This document shows, piece after piece, positions 29,215 through 37,759 of a stretch of DNA of 64,000 bases. Position numbers and translations under genes: made by a program. The notes beneath the pieces were generated by a model. It was given only the letters and a program-made list of their open reading frames with translations. It was not told the origin of the DNA and ran no database searches. Each line of letters opens with the position of its first letter. Position 1 is the stretch's first letter. Where the stretch lies: positions 248,001 to 312,000 of the forward strand of contig NZ_VFPV01000004.1 of NCBI RefSeq assembly GCF_006716905.1, read 5' to 3'. This DNA comes from Acidovorax temperans (GTDB lineage: Bacteria > Pseudomonadota > Gammaproteobacteria > Burkholderiales > Burkholderiaceae_C).

Positions 29215-30894
29215 TCAGCCGCCCGCACGTTGCGCCTCCACCATCCACTGCGCGGCCCGCTCGGCCATCATCAGCGTGGGCGAGTTGGTGTTGCCGCTGG
29301 TGATGGTGGGCATGGCCCCTGCATCCACCACGCGCAGGCCTTGGATGCCGCGCACACGCATCTGACTGTCCAGCACCGCCATGGGGTCCTGGTCGTGCCC
29401 CATTTTGGTGGTGCCCACGGGGTGGAAGATGGTGGTGGCGATGTCGCCCGCCAGCCGCGCCAGGTCTTCGTCCGTCTGGTACTGGGTGCCGGGCTTCCAT
29501 TCTTCAGGCTGGTACTTGGCCAGCGCGGGCTGGGCCACGATGCGGCGGGTGACGCGCAGGCTGTCGGCGGCCACCTTGCGGTCTTCGGGGGTGCTCAGGT
29601 AGTTGGGGGTAATGGCGGGCGCAGTGCGGAAGTCGGCGTTCTTGATCTGCACTGTGCCCCGGCTGGTGGGGTTGAGGTTGCACACGCTGGCCGTGAAGGC
29701 CGGGAAGCTGTGCAGCGGCTCGCCAAACGCATCCAGCGACAAGGGCTGCACGTGGTACTGGATGTTGGGGTACACATGCTCGTCGCTGCTGCGCGTGAAG
29801 GCGCCCAGTTGCGACGGTGCCATGCTCATGGGGCCGCTGCGTTTGAGCACGTATTCGAGCCCGATCTTGGCCTTGCCCACCAGCGAGTTGGCCATGGTGT
29901 TGAGTGTGGGCACACCCTGCACCTTGTAGACCGAGCGGATCTGCAAATGGTCTTGCAAATTGGCACCCACGCCGGGCAAATCTTGCACCACGTCAATGCC
30001 ATGCTGGCGCAGCAGCGCTGCGGGCCCGATGCCCGAGAGCTGCAGCAGCTGCGGCGAGTTCACGGCGCCTGCGCTCAGCACCACCTCGCGGGCGGCGTGG
30101 GCGGTCACCATCTCGTGGCCGTCCCACACCTTCACACCGGTGCAGCGGCGGCTGCCATCGGGCTGGGTTTCAATGATGAGCTGCGCCGCCTGCGCGCTGG
30201 TCCACATTTCAAAGTTGGGCCGCCCATAGCAGGTGGGGCGCAGGAAGGCCTTGGCCGTGTTCCAGCGCCAGCCGCTTTTCTGGTTCACCTCAAAGTAACC
30301 CACGCCCTCGTTGGTGCCCCGGTTGAAGTCGTCGGTGGCGGCAATGCCGGCTTCCTGGGCGGCTTGCGCAAAGGCGTCCAGCACATCCCAGCGCAGGCGC
30401 TGCTTTTCCACGCGCCATTCGCCGGTGCTGCCGGTGGCTTTGTTGCCGTGCAGGCGTTTGAAGTTTTCATTGACGCCCTCGGGCTGGTCCAGCCGCCAGT
30501 GGTCTTCGTGGCGACGGAAGTGGGGCAGCACGTTGTCCCAGCGCCAGCTGTCATCGCCCGTCAGCTGGGCCCACTGGTCGTAGTCGCGCGACTGGCCGCG
30601 CATGTAGATCATGCCGTTAATGCTGCTGCAGCCGCCCAGCGTCTTGCCGCGCGGGTAGCGCAGGGTGCGGCCGTTCAGGCCTGCGTCGGGCTCGGTGTGG
30701 TAAAGCCAGTCGGTGCGGGGGTTGCCAATGCAGTACAGGTAGCCCACAGGGATGTGGATCCAGTGGTAGTCGTCTTTTCGCCCCGCTTCCAACAGCAGCA
30801 CGCGGTAGCGGCCACTGGCGCTCAGGCGGTTGCAGAGCAACGCGCCTGCAGTGCCGCCGCCAATGATGATGTAGTCAAACTGGGTGTCGCTCAT
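29215..30894 (-). CDS. GMC-family FAD-dependent alcohol/choline dehydrogenase
   Basis: 559-residue flavoprotein of the glucose-methanol-choline oxidoreductase family. Dinucleotide-binding motif DYIIIGGGTAGALLCNRLS at the N terminus; GMC signature 1 in RYPRGKTLGGCSSINGMIYMRG; signature 2 near VVLSAGAVNSPQLLQLSGIGP; C-terminal active-site His in IFHPVGTTKMG. It oxidises a primary alcohol; the substrate is not predictable, and the lack of a neighbouring betB makes choline uncertain. Start at ATG 30894 fits the family N terminus; an extension to 30945 is unsupported. Confidence 0.9.
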   Translation of the reverse strand: MSDTQFDYIIIGGGTAGALLCNRLSASGRYRVLLLEAGRKDDYHWIHIPVGYLYCIGNPRTDWLYHTEPDAGLNGRTLRYPRGKTLGGCSSINGMIYMRGQSRDYDQWAQLTGDDSWRWDNVLPHFRRHEDHWRLDQPEGVNENFKRLHGNKATGSTGEWRVEKQRLRWDVLDAFAQAAQEAGIAATDDFNRGTNEGVGYFEVNQKSGWRWNTAKAFLRPTCYGRPNFEMWTSAQAAQLIIETQPDGSRRCTGVKVWDGHEMVTAHAAREVVLSAGAVNSPQLLQLSGIGPAALLRQHGIDVVQDLPGVGANLQDHLQIRSVYKVQGVPTLNTMANSLVGKAKIGLEYVLKRSGPMSMAPSQLGAFTRSSDEHVYPNIQYHVQPLSLDAFGEPLHSFPAFTASVCNLNPTSRGTVQIKNADFRTAPAITPNYLSTPEDRKVAADSLRVTRRIVAQPALAKYQPEEWKPGTQYQTDEDLARLAGDIATTIFHPVGTTKMGHDQDPMAVLDSQMRVRGIQGLRVVDAGAMPTITSGNTNSPTLMMAERAAQWMVEAQRAGG

Positions 30895-30970
30895 GGATGG
30901 GTCGAAAACGGATTGGTAACCCGCCCCATTGTGCTGAGCGCCCACCGTCTGTCGATGGGGTAAATGCTTG

Positions 30971-31034
30971 TTGCTATCAAATAAATAGCTGATTGCGCTT
31001 GTTTAATAAGCGCTGGAGGGTGTTTTGATAAAAA
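30971..31034 (+). repeat. Intergenic palindromic repeat copy
   Basis: TTGCTATCAAATAAATAGCTG, GATTGCGCTTG, TTTAATAAGCGCTGGAGG and TTTTGATAAAAAT match the family, between the divergent GMC and mlaE genes. Confidence 0.85.
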
Positions 31035-31145
31035 TTACATCTGCCCGCTGGAAGAATGTGCCAAGCGCTTCACGCGGCTCCGCTACCATGCTTGACTCTG
31101 TCGTTCACCCTCATTGCCCGCCCGGCGGCCCGCACCGCCCTCACC

Positions 31146-32279
31146 ATGACCATTGACAGCGTTGCCCCCCGCATCGTCCGCACCGACACGCCCGATGGGC
31201 CGTGCGCGCAGCCGCAAGGGCGCTGGGGCGCGGCCGAACTGGGCACGCGGGCGCAGTGGAAGCTGCTGCGCCGCCAGCTGCAAGACAACGCCCCCGCCGC
31301 CACTTTGGGGTGGGATTTGCGCAGCCTGCAGTGGCTGGACCATGTGGGCGCCCAGCTGCTGTGGAACCACTGGGGCCACGCCTGGCCCGCGCGCCTTGAG
31401 TTGACGGACGTGCAGCGCACCCTGCTGGAGCGCGTGGCAGAGCTCACCATCACCAATCCGCCCGCACCTGCGCCCTGGCGCCTGTTTGACGAGGTGGACC
31501 GCCTGGGTGCGCTGGTGCTGCACGGGCTGGACCACGCCCGCCATATCGTGCAGATGGTGGGCCAGCTGGTGCTGGATTTGCTGCGCCTGGCGCGCAACCC
31601 CCGGCGCGGCCCGTGGCGCGATGTGTCGGGCCACCTCTACCGCATGGGTGCCACGGCCCTGCCCATCACCGCGCTGGTGGGCTTTTTGATTGGCGTGGTG
31701 CTGGCCTATCTGATGAGCCTGCAGCTGCGCCAGTTCGGGGCCGAATCATTCATCGTCAACATCCTGGGCATCTCGCTCATTCGCGAGTTGGGGCCCATGC
31801 TGGCGGCCATTTTGGTGGCGGGGCGCTCGGGCTCGTCCATCACTGCGCAGATTGGTGTGATGCGCGTGACCGAAGAGCTGGACGCCATGCGCGTCATGGG
31901 CATTCCGCACGGTTTTCGGCTGGTGATGCCGCGCACGCTGGCGCTGGCGCTGGCCATGCCGCTCATCAGCGTGTGGACCACGCTGGCCGCGCTGGCCGGG
32001 GGCATGCTGGCGGCCGACATCACACTGGGCATCTCGCCTTCCTACTTTGTGCAGGCCCTGCCCGCCGCAGTGAAGGTGGGCAACCTCGGGCTGGCGGTGG
32101 CCAAGTCGGTGGTGTTTGGGGCGTTCATTGCCCTCATCGGCTGCCACTGGGGCCTGCGCGTCAAGCCCAACACCCAGAGCCTGGGCGAGGGCACCACGGC
32201 CTCGGTGGTCACGTCCATCACCATGGTCATCATCGTGGATGCGGTCTTTGCCGTGGCCTTCCGCAACGTGGGGATCTGA
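31146..32279 (+). CDS. mlaE: Phospholipid ABC transporter permease, MlaE family with N-terminal STAS-like domain
   Basis: 377-residue permease of the Mla/MCE lipid transport system, moving phospholipids between the inner and outer membranes. The first roughly 130 residues are soluble and STAS-like (LGWDLRSLQWLDHVGAQLLW). The membrane domain carries the family blocks LYRMGATALPITALVGFLIGVVLAYL and ELGPMLAAILVAGRSGSSITAQIGVMRVTEELDAMRVMG (quoted in parts). The ATG at 31146 is preferred. The ATPase gene follows after 3 bases. Confidence 0.92.
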   Translation: MTIDSVAPRIVRTDTPDGPCAQPQGRWGAAELGTRAQWKLLRRQLQDNAPAATLGWDLRSLQWLDHVGAQLLWNHWGHAWPARLELTDVQRTLLERVAELTITNPPAPAPWRLFDEVDRLGALVLHGLDHARHIVQMVGQLVLDLLRLARNPRRGPWRDVSGHLYRMGATALPITALVGFLIGVVLAYLMSLQLRQFGAESFIVNILGISLIRELGPMLAAILVAGRSGSSITAQIGVMRVTEELDAMRVMGIPHGFRLVMPRTLALALAMPLISVWTTLAALAGGMLAADITLGISPSYFVQALPAAVKVGNLGLAVAKSVVFGAFIALIGCHWGLRVKPNTQSLGEGTTASVVTSITMVIIVDAVFAVAFRNVGI

Positions 32280-32282
32280 GCC

Positions 32283-33161
32283 ATGGCCACCACGCACCCG
32301 CCCCTGTTTGCCACCCCCGACGCCATCGCCGTGGCGGCGCATGAGCCGCCCATCGTCGAAGCCAAAGGGCTGTGGACGGTGTTTGGCAAAGGCACCGAAG
32401 CCTTCGCCGTGCACCAGGACCTGGAGTTCGTTGTGCAGCGCGGTGAAATGCTGTCCCTCGTGGGGGGCTCGGGCACGGGCAAAACCGTGCTGCTGCGGCA
32501 GATTCTGGGGCTGGCCCAGCCCACGCGCGGCACCGTCACCGTGCTGGGTCGCCCGGCGTCTGAAATGGGGCGCGAAGGCGCTGCCAGCCGCGTGGGCATG
32601 CTGTTCCAGCACGGCGCGCTGTTCTCGGCCTTCAACGTGCTTGACAACGTGGCCTTTGCCCTGCGCGAGCAAGGCACCCTGCCTGAAGAGCTGGTGCGCG
32701 CCGCCGCCCTGGTCAAGCTGCAGATGGTGGGCCTCAAGCCCGAGCACGCCACCCGCATGCCCGCCGACTTGTCGGGCGGCATGGTCAAGCGCGTGGCCCT
32801 GGCCCGCGCCCTCATCATGGACCCGCCCCTGCTGCTGCTCGACGAGCCCACTGCCGGGCTGGACCCCAGCAGCTCCGACGACTTCTGTGCCCTGGTGCGC
32901 GAGTTGCGCGCTGCCCTGGGGCTCACCGTCATCATGGTCACGCACGACCTGGACACCCTGTTTGCGCTCAGCACCCGCGTGGCCGTGCTGGCCGATAAAA
33001 AAGTCATCGTCACCGGCCCACCGCACGAGGTGGCGCATTTCAAGCACCCGTTCATCGAACACTTCTTCATGGGCGAACGCGGCCAGCGCGCCATGGCGCC
33101 GTTGCAATCCAGCACCGCCAATGGCGCAGCGCCCGCACCCGCGACCCACAAGGACCACTGA
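32283..33161 (+). CDS. mlaF: Phospholipid ABC transporter ATP-binding protein, MlaF family
   Basis: 292-residue ATPase for the MlaE permease. Walker A GGSGTGKTVL, Q-loop LFQHGALFSAFNVLDN, signature LSGGMVKRVALARAL, Walker B LLLLDEPTAGLDP and switch His VTHDLDTLF are intact; the MlaF-type variant signature LSGGM is typical. About 30 extra N-terminal residues precede the core. Its stop overlaps the mlaD start by one base (TGATG at 33159-33163). Confidence 0.93.
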   Translation: MATTHPPLFATPDAIAVAAHEPPIVEAKGLWTVFGKGTEAFAVHQDLEFVVQRGEMLSLVGGSGTGKTVLLRQILGLAQPTRGTVTVLGRPASEMGREGAASRVGMLFQHGALFSAFNVLDNVAFALREQGTLPEELVRAAALVKLQMVGLKPEHATRMPADLSGGMVKRVALARALIMDPPLLLLDEPTAGLDPSSSDDFCALVRELRAALGLTVIMVTHDLDTLFALSTRVAVLADKKVIVTGPPHEVAHFKHPFIEHFFMGERGQRAMAPLQSSTANGAAPAPATHKDH

Positions 33162-34138
33162 TGGAAAACAAATCACACGCCCTAGCCGCCGGCACCTTTG
33201 TCATCCTCGTGGCCGCCTTGCTGGCCGGCCTGGCCATCTGGCTCACCCGCGACAACGCCAACTACGACCTGTACGAACTCACCACCCGCGATGGAGTCAG
33301 CGGGCTGCAGCCCCAGGCCGCCGTGCGCTACAAAGGCGTGGCCGTGGGCAAGGTGCAGCGCATCGGGTTTGATCCGCAGGTCAGCGGCAACGTGCTCATC
33401 CGTATCGCCGTGAACCATGACGCCCCCGTCAGCCCCACCACCTTTGCCACCCTGGGCTACCAGGGTGTCACGGGCCTGGCGCATGTGCTGCTGGACGACG
33501 CCACCCAGCCCTTGCCCCAGTTGCCCCCGGGCCCCAGCGGCCTGCCGCGCCTCACGCTCAAGCCCTCGCCCTTTGGGCGCATTGCCGAGCAAGCCCCCAA
33601 CATCCTGGCCCAGGTCGAGGAAGCCACCCGCCGCATCAACAAGCTGCTGGGCGACGAAAACCAGGAACGCGTGACCCAGGCGCTGGGCCAAATCGCCCAG
33701 GCAGCGGGCAGCGTCAACACCCTCACGCAGCGCGTAGACAACGTGGTGCAAACCCGCCTGGACCCCGCCCTGGCCGCGCTGCCGCCGCTGGCCGAGGATG
33801 CGCGCCACACGCTGAAATCGCTGCAGCAGGCGGGCATCAGTGTGACGGCCATGGCCAACGACATCCGCACCACCACCCAGCGCCTGAGCGCCGAAGGCGG
33901 TGCCATCGACCAGCTCAGCCACGGCGCGCAGGTGATGGCGGCAGCGGCCGACAACTTCAGCCGTTCCACGCTGCCCAGCATCAACCGCGCCGCCGACGAA
34001 ACCGGCCGCGCCGTGCGCCAGATGGGCCTGGCCGCCAGCGCCGTCAGCGACAACCCGCAACTCTTCATCTACGGCAGCGGCCGCCTGCCGCCCGGCCCGG
34101 GCGAGCCCGGCTTTGCCCCGCCCCTGGCCCACCCCTGA
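33161..34138 (+). CDS. mlaD: MCE-domain lipid-binding protein, MlaD family
   Basis: 325-residue protein with one N-terminal membrane anchor (GTFVILVAALLAGLAIWL) and a periplasmic MCE domain (residues about 38-115: YELTTRDGVSGLQPQAAVRYKGVAVGKVQRI in parts), followed by a long alpha-helical region. MCE hexamers form the lipid conduit of Mla systems. Length and helical tail resemble the larger members in Comamonadaceae. Coupled by TGATG overlap with mlaF. Confidence 0.92.
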   Translation: MENKSHALAAGTFVILVAALLAGLAIWLTRDNANYDLYELTTRDGVSGLQPQAAVRYKGVAVGKVQRIGFDPQVSGNVLIRIAVNHDAPVSPTTFATLGYQGVTGLAHVLLDDATQPLPQLPPGPSGLPRLTLKPSPFGRIAEQAPNILAQVEEATRRINKLLGDENQERVTQALGQIAQAAGSVNTLTQRVDNVVQTRLDPALAALPPLAEDARHTLKSLQQAGISVTAMANDIRTTTQRLSAEGGAIDQLSHGAQVMAAAADNFSRSTLPSINRAADETGRAVRQMGLAASAVSDNPQLFIYGSGRLPPGPGEPGFAPPLAHP

Positions 34139-34156
34139 CCGACAAAGGCACGCGCC

Positions 34157-34861
34157 ATGCACACACCCTTCGCACGTTCTGCCATGAATGCTATTGAAAA
34201 CATAGCTGCTAGCGCTTGCTGCAAAAGCGCTGTAGCCACTTTTTGCCTTGTATTGCTGGTGGGCTGCAGCGCCTTGCCAACGCCGCCCAACCGCCCTGTC
34301 TCGTACGACTTCGGCCCGGGGCTGACCAGCCTGCCCGCCGCCGACCGCCGCGCCAGCCTGCCGCCCATCGCCCTGGCCGACGTGGAGGCCACGGGCCTGT
34401 CAGAAAGCAGCACCGCCGTGCTGTACCGCCTGAACTACGCCGACGCCCAACAGCTGCGCCCCTACACCCTGGCCCGCTGGACCCAGCCGCCCGTGCAACT
34501 GGTGCAGCAAGCCCTGCGCGCCCAGCTGGGCCTGCGCCGCCCCGTGCTGCAAGACGCCGATGCCGCCGCCCAGGCGCGCGACACCGCACGCGGCGGCAAA
34601 CTGCCCGCCGTGCTGCGCATTGAGCTGGAAGAATTCAGCCACCTCTTCACCAGCCCTGCCGAAAGCACCGGCCTGCTGCGCTTGCGCGCCACCCTGGTAG
34701 ACCCCACCCCGGCGGGCGAAACCCTGCTGGGCCAGCGCGTGTTTATCGTGCAAAAGCCCGCGCCTACCCCTGACGCCGCGGGCGGCACCCGCGCCCTGGC
34801 GGCCGCTGCGCGGCAGGTGGCGGTGGAGATTGATGAATGGGTGGCGCAGGGCGTGAAGTAA
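34157..34861 (+). CDS. ABC-type transport auxiliary lipoprotein (PqiC-like)
   Basis: 234-residue outer-membrane lipoprotein associated with the preceding Mla-type operon. Its signal peptide ends in the lipobox LLVGC-S, with the lipidated Cys at about residue 37. The mature domain follows the auxiliary-lipoprotein pattern (RPVSYDFGP, VLYRLNYADAQQLRPYTLARWTQPP, RIELEEFSHLF in parts). The N-terminal part of the signal peptide (from [15 protein letters not shown]) is encoded by an intergenic repeat copy. The ATG at 34157 has AAAGG upstream; the ATG at 34184, within the repeat edge, is an alternative. Confidence 0.85.
   Translation: MHTPFARSAMNAIENIAASACCKSAVATFCLVLLVGCSALPTPPNRPVSYDFGPGLTSLPAADRRASLPPIALADVEATGLSESSTAVLYRLNYADAQQLRPYTLARWTQPPVQLVQQALRAQLGLRRPVLQDADAAAQARDTARGGKLPAVLRIELEEFSHLFTSPAESTGLLRLRATLVDPTPAGETLLGQRVFIVQKPAPTPDAAGGTRALAAAARQVAVEIDEWVAQGVK
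34189..34246 (+). repeat. Intergenic palindromic repeat copy inside a signal-peptide coding region
   Basis: TGCTATTGAAAACATAGCTG, CTAGCGCTTG, CAAAAGCGCTGTAGCC and ACTTTTTGCC match the repeat family but lie in frame within the auxiliary lipoprotein gene, encoding roughly residues 11-30. Confidence 0.85.
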
Positions 34862-34897
34862 GCGGCGCCCTTTGCCTGGGCTGGGCGCACCCAGCGT

Positions 34898-35538
34898 TCA
34901 GGCGGCCATGAAGCCCAGGTCGGTGGGGTAGTCCGCCCCGCCAAAGTGGCTCAGGTTGGGCAGCACGCCCGCCAGCTCGGTGTTGGCCACGCCGAACCAT
35001 TTGGCGAGGGTGGCCGCGTACTGGTCTACCGAGGTGCTGGGCAGCAGGCGGCCCTGGCCCACGTGCCATTGGTCGTTGGCGTCGGCGGTGTTGGTGATGC
35101 TCACTGGTGGCGCCTTGCCATAGAAGCCCGGCCTTTGACGGCGCCGCCCACCATGAAGTGGTGGCTGCCCCATCCGTGGTCTGATCCGTCGCCGTTGGAG
35201 CTGAGGGTGCGGCCAAAGTCGGATGCGGTGAACGCCGTCACCTTGTCGGCCACGCCCAGCTCCACCGTGGCGTCGTAGAAGGCGGTCATGGCTTCGCTCA
35301 CGCGCCGCATCAGGTTGGGCTGCTGTGCGACGAGGTTGTCGTGCAGGTCCGCCCCGCCCGATCCGCCTCCGCAGGCCGCCAATGCGGTGCTGGCCAGCGC
35401 GGCTGCCAGGGGGGCCAGCGGTGGGATGGGTTGCGTGCCGGATGCAGTGCCCACGGCAGCGCTCGCTGCCGTGGGTCCGCTCCCCTCCTCTTCCTTTGCC
35501 GCCAGTGCGCGCAAAGGCTCCTCGTGGGTATTTGTCAT
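34898..35538 (-). pseudogene. Deletion relic: N terminus of a DUF1800-like protein joined to the C terminus of a DUF1501 protein
   Basis: From ATG 35538 the first 60 or so residues look like the exported start of a DUF1800 protein (PLAAALASTALAACGGGSGG). They then run directly into DLHDNLVAQQPNLMRRVSEAMTAFY, TASDFGRTLSSNGDGSDHGWGSHHF and, after a one-base frameshift near 35135, FYGKAPPVSITN and SVDQYAATLAKWFGV, the C-terminal third of a DUF1501 protein. DUF1800 and DUF1501 genes are commonly adjacent, so a deletion of some kilobases that removed the end of one and start of the next explains the join. The identification of the N-terminal part as DUF1800 is less certain than the DUF1501 part. 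Confidence 0.75.
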
Positions 35539-35875
35539 GTTGTGAGCAACCGTGGAAATGCGCTCGAAAGTGTAAGAAGCACCTTCGTCTTCTCTTGGCG
35601 CAATTTGTGAGCAATCGATACGGTCGTTACAGGGTCGCGCCCATTCCCCTGCGCTGCCCGGGCCCCTGTGTTGCAAAGAGGTGCCTCACTGTCGCGCTGC
35701 GCCTACAGCCGGGGGCTCGCGTCCTGCACCGCTGTAGGCCAGAGCCGACGGGGCCTGCCTTGCGCGGACTACGCCGGCCACGCGGCTTGTTTTCTACAGT
35801 GACTCCATCGCCACAGCATGTATCTCACGCATTTCGGGTGGGTGGCTGGGGTGAGTTGAATTGAGGATGCGAACC
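35539..35875. other. Intergenic region upstream of csbD, no gene recognised
   Basis: About 335 bases between the DUF1800/DUF1501 relic and the CsbD gene. It should hold the former promoter of the relic (minus) and the csbD promoter (plus). No dyad, repeat or protein family was recognised. Confidence 0.35.
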
Positions 35876-36094
35876 ATGAATGAAGACACCATCAAGGGCA
35901 ACTGGAAGCAATTCAAGGGCAACCTGAAAGAGCAGTGGGGCAAGCTCACTGACGATGACTTCGACGTGATCGACGGCCGCCGCGAACAGCTGCTGGGCAA
36001 GCTGCAAGAACGCCAGGGCCTGGCCCGCGAAGCGGCTGAAAAGCAGATCAGCGACTGGCAAGCCCGCCACCCAGCCTTCCGTTTCAACGACTGA
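35876..36094 (+). CDS. CsbD family stress-response protein
   Basis: 72-residue CsbD-like protein, small and hydrophilic, with the family start MNEDTIKGNWKQFKGNLKEQWGKLTDDD and the VIDGRREQLLGKLQERQG repeat-like segment (in parts). CsbD proteins accumulate under general stress; their molecular role is unknown. GAGGA precedes the ATG at 35876. Together with the following envelope protein and hemerythrin it makes a stress-like neighbourhood. Confidence 0.9.
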   Translation: MNEDTIKGNWKQFKGNLKEQWGKLTDDDFDVIDGRREQLLGKLQERQGLAREAAEKQISDWQARHPAFRFND

Positions 36095-36166
36095 CCTGTT
36101 CAGTTCTTCGGGCTGCGCGCTTGCCGCCCTTGTTCACCACACCTATTGAATATTGAGGAGAAGACC

Positions 36167-36748
36167 ATGAAATTCACACGCACACTGATCGCCCTGTCCG
36201 CTGCAACGTTGATGGCCACCTCGGCCATGGCCATGGAGCCCGCCGAATACAAGGCAGCAAAGGACCAGATTTCTGCCGACTACAAGGCCAACAAGCAAAA
36301 ATGTGACGCCCTGCAGGGCAACGCGAAGGATGTCTGCCAGAAGGAAGCCAAGGGCGCTGAAAAGGTGGCCAAGGCCGAGCTGGACGCCCGCTACAAGCCC
36401 AGCGACAAGGCTGCTTACAAGGCACGCGTAGCCAAGGCCGATGCCGACTATGAAGTCGCCAAGGAGAAGTGCGATGACCTGAGCGGTAACGCCAAGGACG
36501 TGTGCGTGAAGGATGCCAAGGCCGCCCATGTGAGCGCCAAGGAAAACGCCAAGGTGGCCCGCGCCGCTGCCAAGCCCGCTGACAACACTGCAGCCAAGCA
36601 GGCTGACGTGGCAGAGGCCCGCAAGGACGCTGCCGCCGAAAAGAACGAAGCCAACTACAAGGCCGCCAAGGAACGCTGCGATGCCCTGAGCGGTGACGTC
36701 AAGTCCAAGTGCGTGGACGACGCCAAGCGCGTGCACGGCCAAAACTGA
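36167..36748 (+). CDS. Exported Lys/Ala-rich protein with three Cys-pair repeats
   Basis: 193-residue protein with signal peptide MKFTRTLIALSAATLMATSAMA. The mature part has three imperfect repeats, each ending in a pattern C-[DE]-x-L-x-G-[NDx]-x-K-x-x-C: CDALQGNAKDVC, CDDLSGNAKDVC and CDALSGDVKSKC, separated by Lys/Ala-rich helices. The paired cysteines could form a disulfide per repeat in the periplasm. No named family is recalled; similar proteins are known in Comamonadaceae as hypothetical. GAGGAGA precedes the ATG. Confidence 0.75.
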   Translation: MKFTRTLIALSAATLMATSAMAMEPAEYKAAKDQISADYKANKQKCDALQGNAKDVCQKEAKGAEKVAKAELDARYKPSDKAAYKARVAKADADYEVAKEKCDDLSGNAKDVCVKDAKAAHVSAKENAKVARAAAKPADNTAAKQADVAEARKDAAAEKNEANYKAAKERCDALSGDVKSKCVDDAKRVHGQN

Positions 36749-36821
36749 ACGCGCCACTGACCGTGGGGCAGGTGGCCGCAGCGCTGCCTGCCCGCCCCAG
36801 CCACCGGGGTGAAATGGTTAC

Positions 36822-36846
36822 GGGGGCCTGCCAACGGCAGGCCCCC
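36822..36846. terminator. Stable hairpin after the Cys-repeat protein gene
   Basis: GGGGGCCTGCC (36822-36832), AAC loop, GGCAGGCCCCC (36836-36846): perfect 11-bp arms. There is no T-run, so termination would be inefficient or Rho-assisted. Confidence 0.4.
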
Positions 36847-36916
36847 TGATGTGCGTCAAAACCCCAGCCCGTGTTCTGCCTAAGCTGCCGCCTTTTGTCA
36901 CCAACGAGGAAGAACA

Positions 36917-37423
36917 ATGGCTGCACTGGAATGGTCTGACGCGCTGGCGCTGGATTTGCCCCTGATGGACGACACCCACCGCGAATTCGTGGATCTGCTG
37001 GCCCAGGTGGAGCAGGCCGACGACGCCACCGTGGTGCAACGCTGGCAGGAACTGGTGGACCACACCGAGCACCACTTCGGCCAGGAAGACGCCTGGATGG
37101 TGGCCACCCGCTTTGCCTCCGGCAACTGCCACACCACGCAGCACAAGGTGGTGCTGCAGGTGATGCGCGAAGGCATCGTGCGGGCCGAGCAGGGCGACCT
37201 GCAGCCCATCCGTATCATGACGGGCGAGCTGGCCCAGTGGTTCCCCCAGCATGCGCAGATGATGGACGCCTCGCTGGCCCTGCACCTGCGCCGCGTGGGT
37301 TTTGACCCCGCCACCGGCGTGGTGCACGCCCCCGATGCATTGCCCGCCGAACTCATCCAGGGCTGCGGCAGCACCCACAGCTGCGTAGACCACCCCGAAA
37401 AAGAGCCTGCTGAGGCCGCCTGA
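36917..37423 (+). CDS. Bacteriohemerythrin
   Basis: 168-residue hemerythrin-domain protein binding O2 at a di-iron site. The full ligand set is visible: His21 (DTHREF), His53 and Glu57 (HHFGQED), His73 and His77 (CHTTQHK), His113 and Asp118 (QHAQMMD). The C-terminal tail carries GCGSTHSC, two cysteines five residues apart, unusual for the domain. Cytoplasmic; may store or sense oxygen. Single gene, followed by an intergenic repeat. ACGAGGAAG precedes the ATG. Confidence 0.93.
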   Translation: MAALEWSDALALDLPLMDDTHREFVDLLAQVEQADDATVVQRWQELVDHTEHHFGQEDAWMVATRFASGNCHTTQHKVVLQVMREGIVRAEQGDLQPIRIMTGELAQWFPQHAQMMDASLALHLRRVGFDPATGVVHAPDALPAELIQGCGSTHSCVDHPEKEPAEAA

Positions 37424-37433
37424 GGCTCTTTGG

Positions 37434-37490
37434 TTGCTATCAAAGGTATAGCTGCTGGCGCTTATTGGATAAGCGCTGCAGCCCTAAAAC
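37434..37490 (+). repeat. Intergenic palindromic repeat copy
   Basis: TTGCTATCAAAGGTATAGCTG, CTGGCGCTTA, GGATAAGCGCTGCAGCC: close match to the family, 11 bases after the hemerythrin stop. Confidence 0.85.
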
Positions 37491-37504
37491 ACCTCTAAGC
37501 GCTT

Positions 37505-37759
37505 TCAGCGCCTGAGTGGCAGCAGCATGGCCGCCATCCACCACGACAGATCGCGCAGCGCCCGCCGCAAGGGAGCCGTGGCGGGGCGGCGGTAAGCGCT
37601 GCGCAGCAAGGCCTGCTTGGCGGTGTGCAGCGCCCGCCGGTCTTGGGCTTGCAGCGCGTGCAGCAGCCGCTGGCGGTGGCGCTCCAGCCGCTGTGCCTCG
37701 GTTTCCGTCAGACCCGCCCAGGCTGGTGCGGGCGGGGCCAGGCTAGCGGCTTTGTTCAT
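37505..37759 (-). CDS. Hypothetical protein, 84 residues, coupled to creD
   Basis: Its ATG (37759) overlaps the creD stop in an ATGA, so it is translationally coupled. The product is highly basic and helical (ETEAQRLERHRQRLLHALQAQD, in parts) with a short hydrophobic C-terminal patch (LSWWMAAMLLPLRR). No family recognised; a role with CreD at the membrane is only a guess. Confidence 0.55.
   Translation of the reverse strand: MNKAASLAPPAPAWAGLTETEAQRLERHRQRLLHALQAQDRRALHTAKQALLRSAYRRPATAPLRRALRDLSWWMAAMLLPLRR

Noticed and set aside
29200-30963. 587-codon open frame antisense to the GMC gene
   Set aside because: The minus strand encodes a complete GMC oxidoreductase with all motifs; the plus-strand frame is composition-driven.
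36822-36846. Hairpin GGGGGCCTGCC/GGCAGGCCCCC as a riboswitch-like element for hemerythrin
   Set aside because: A simple stem without conserved loops or alternative pairing; better seen as a transcript end of the preceding gene.
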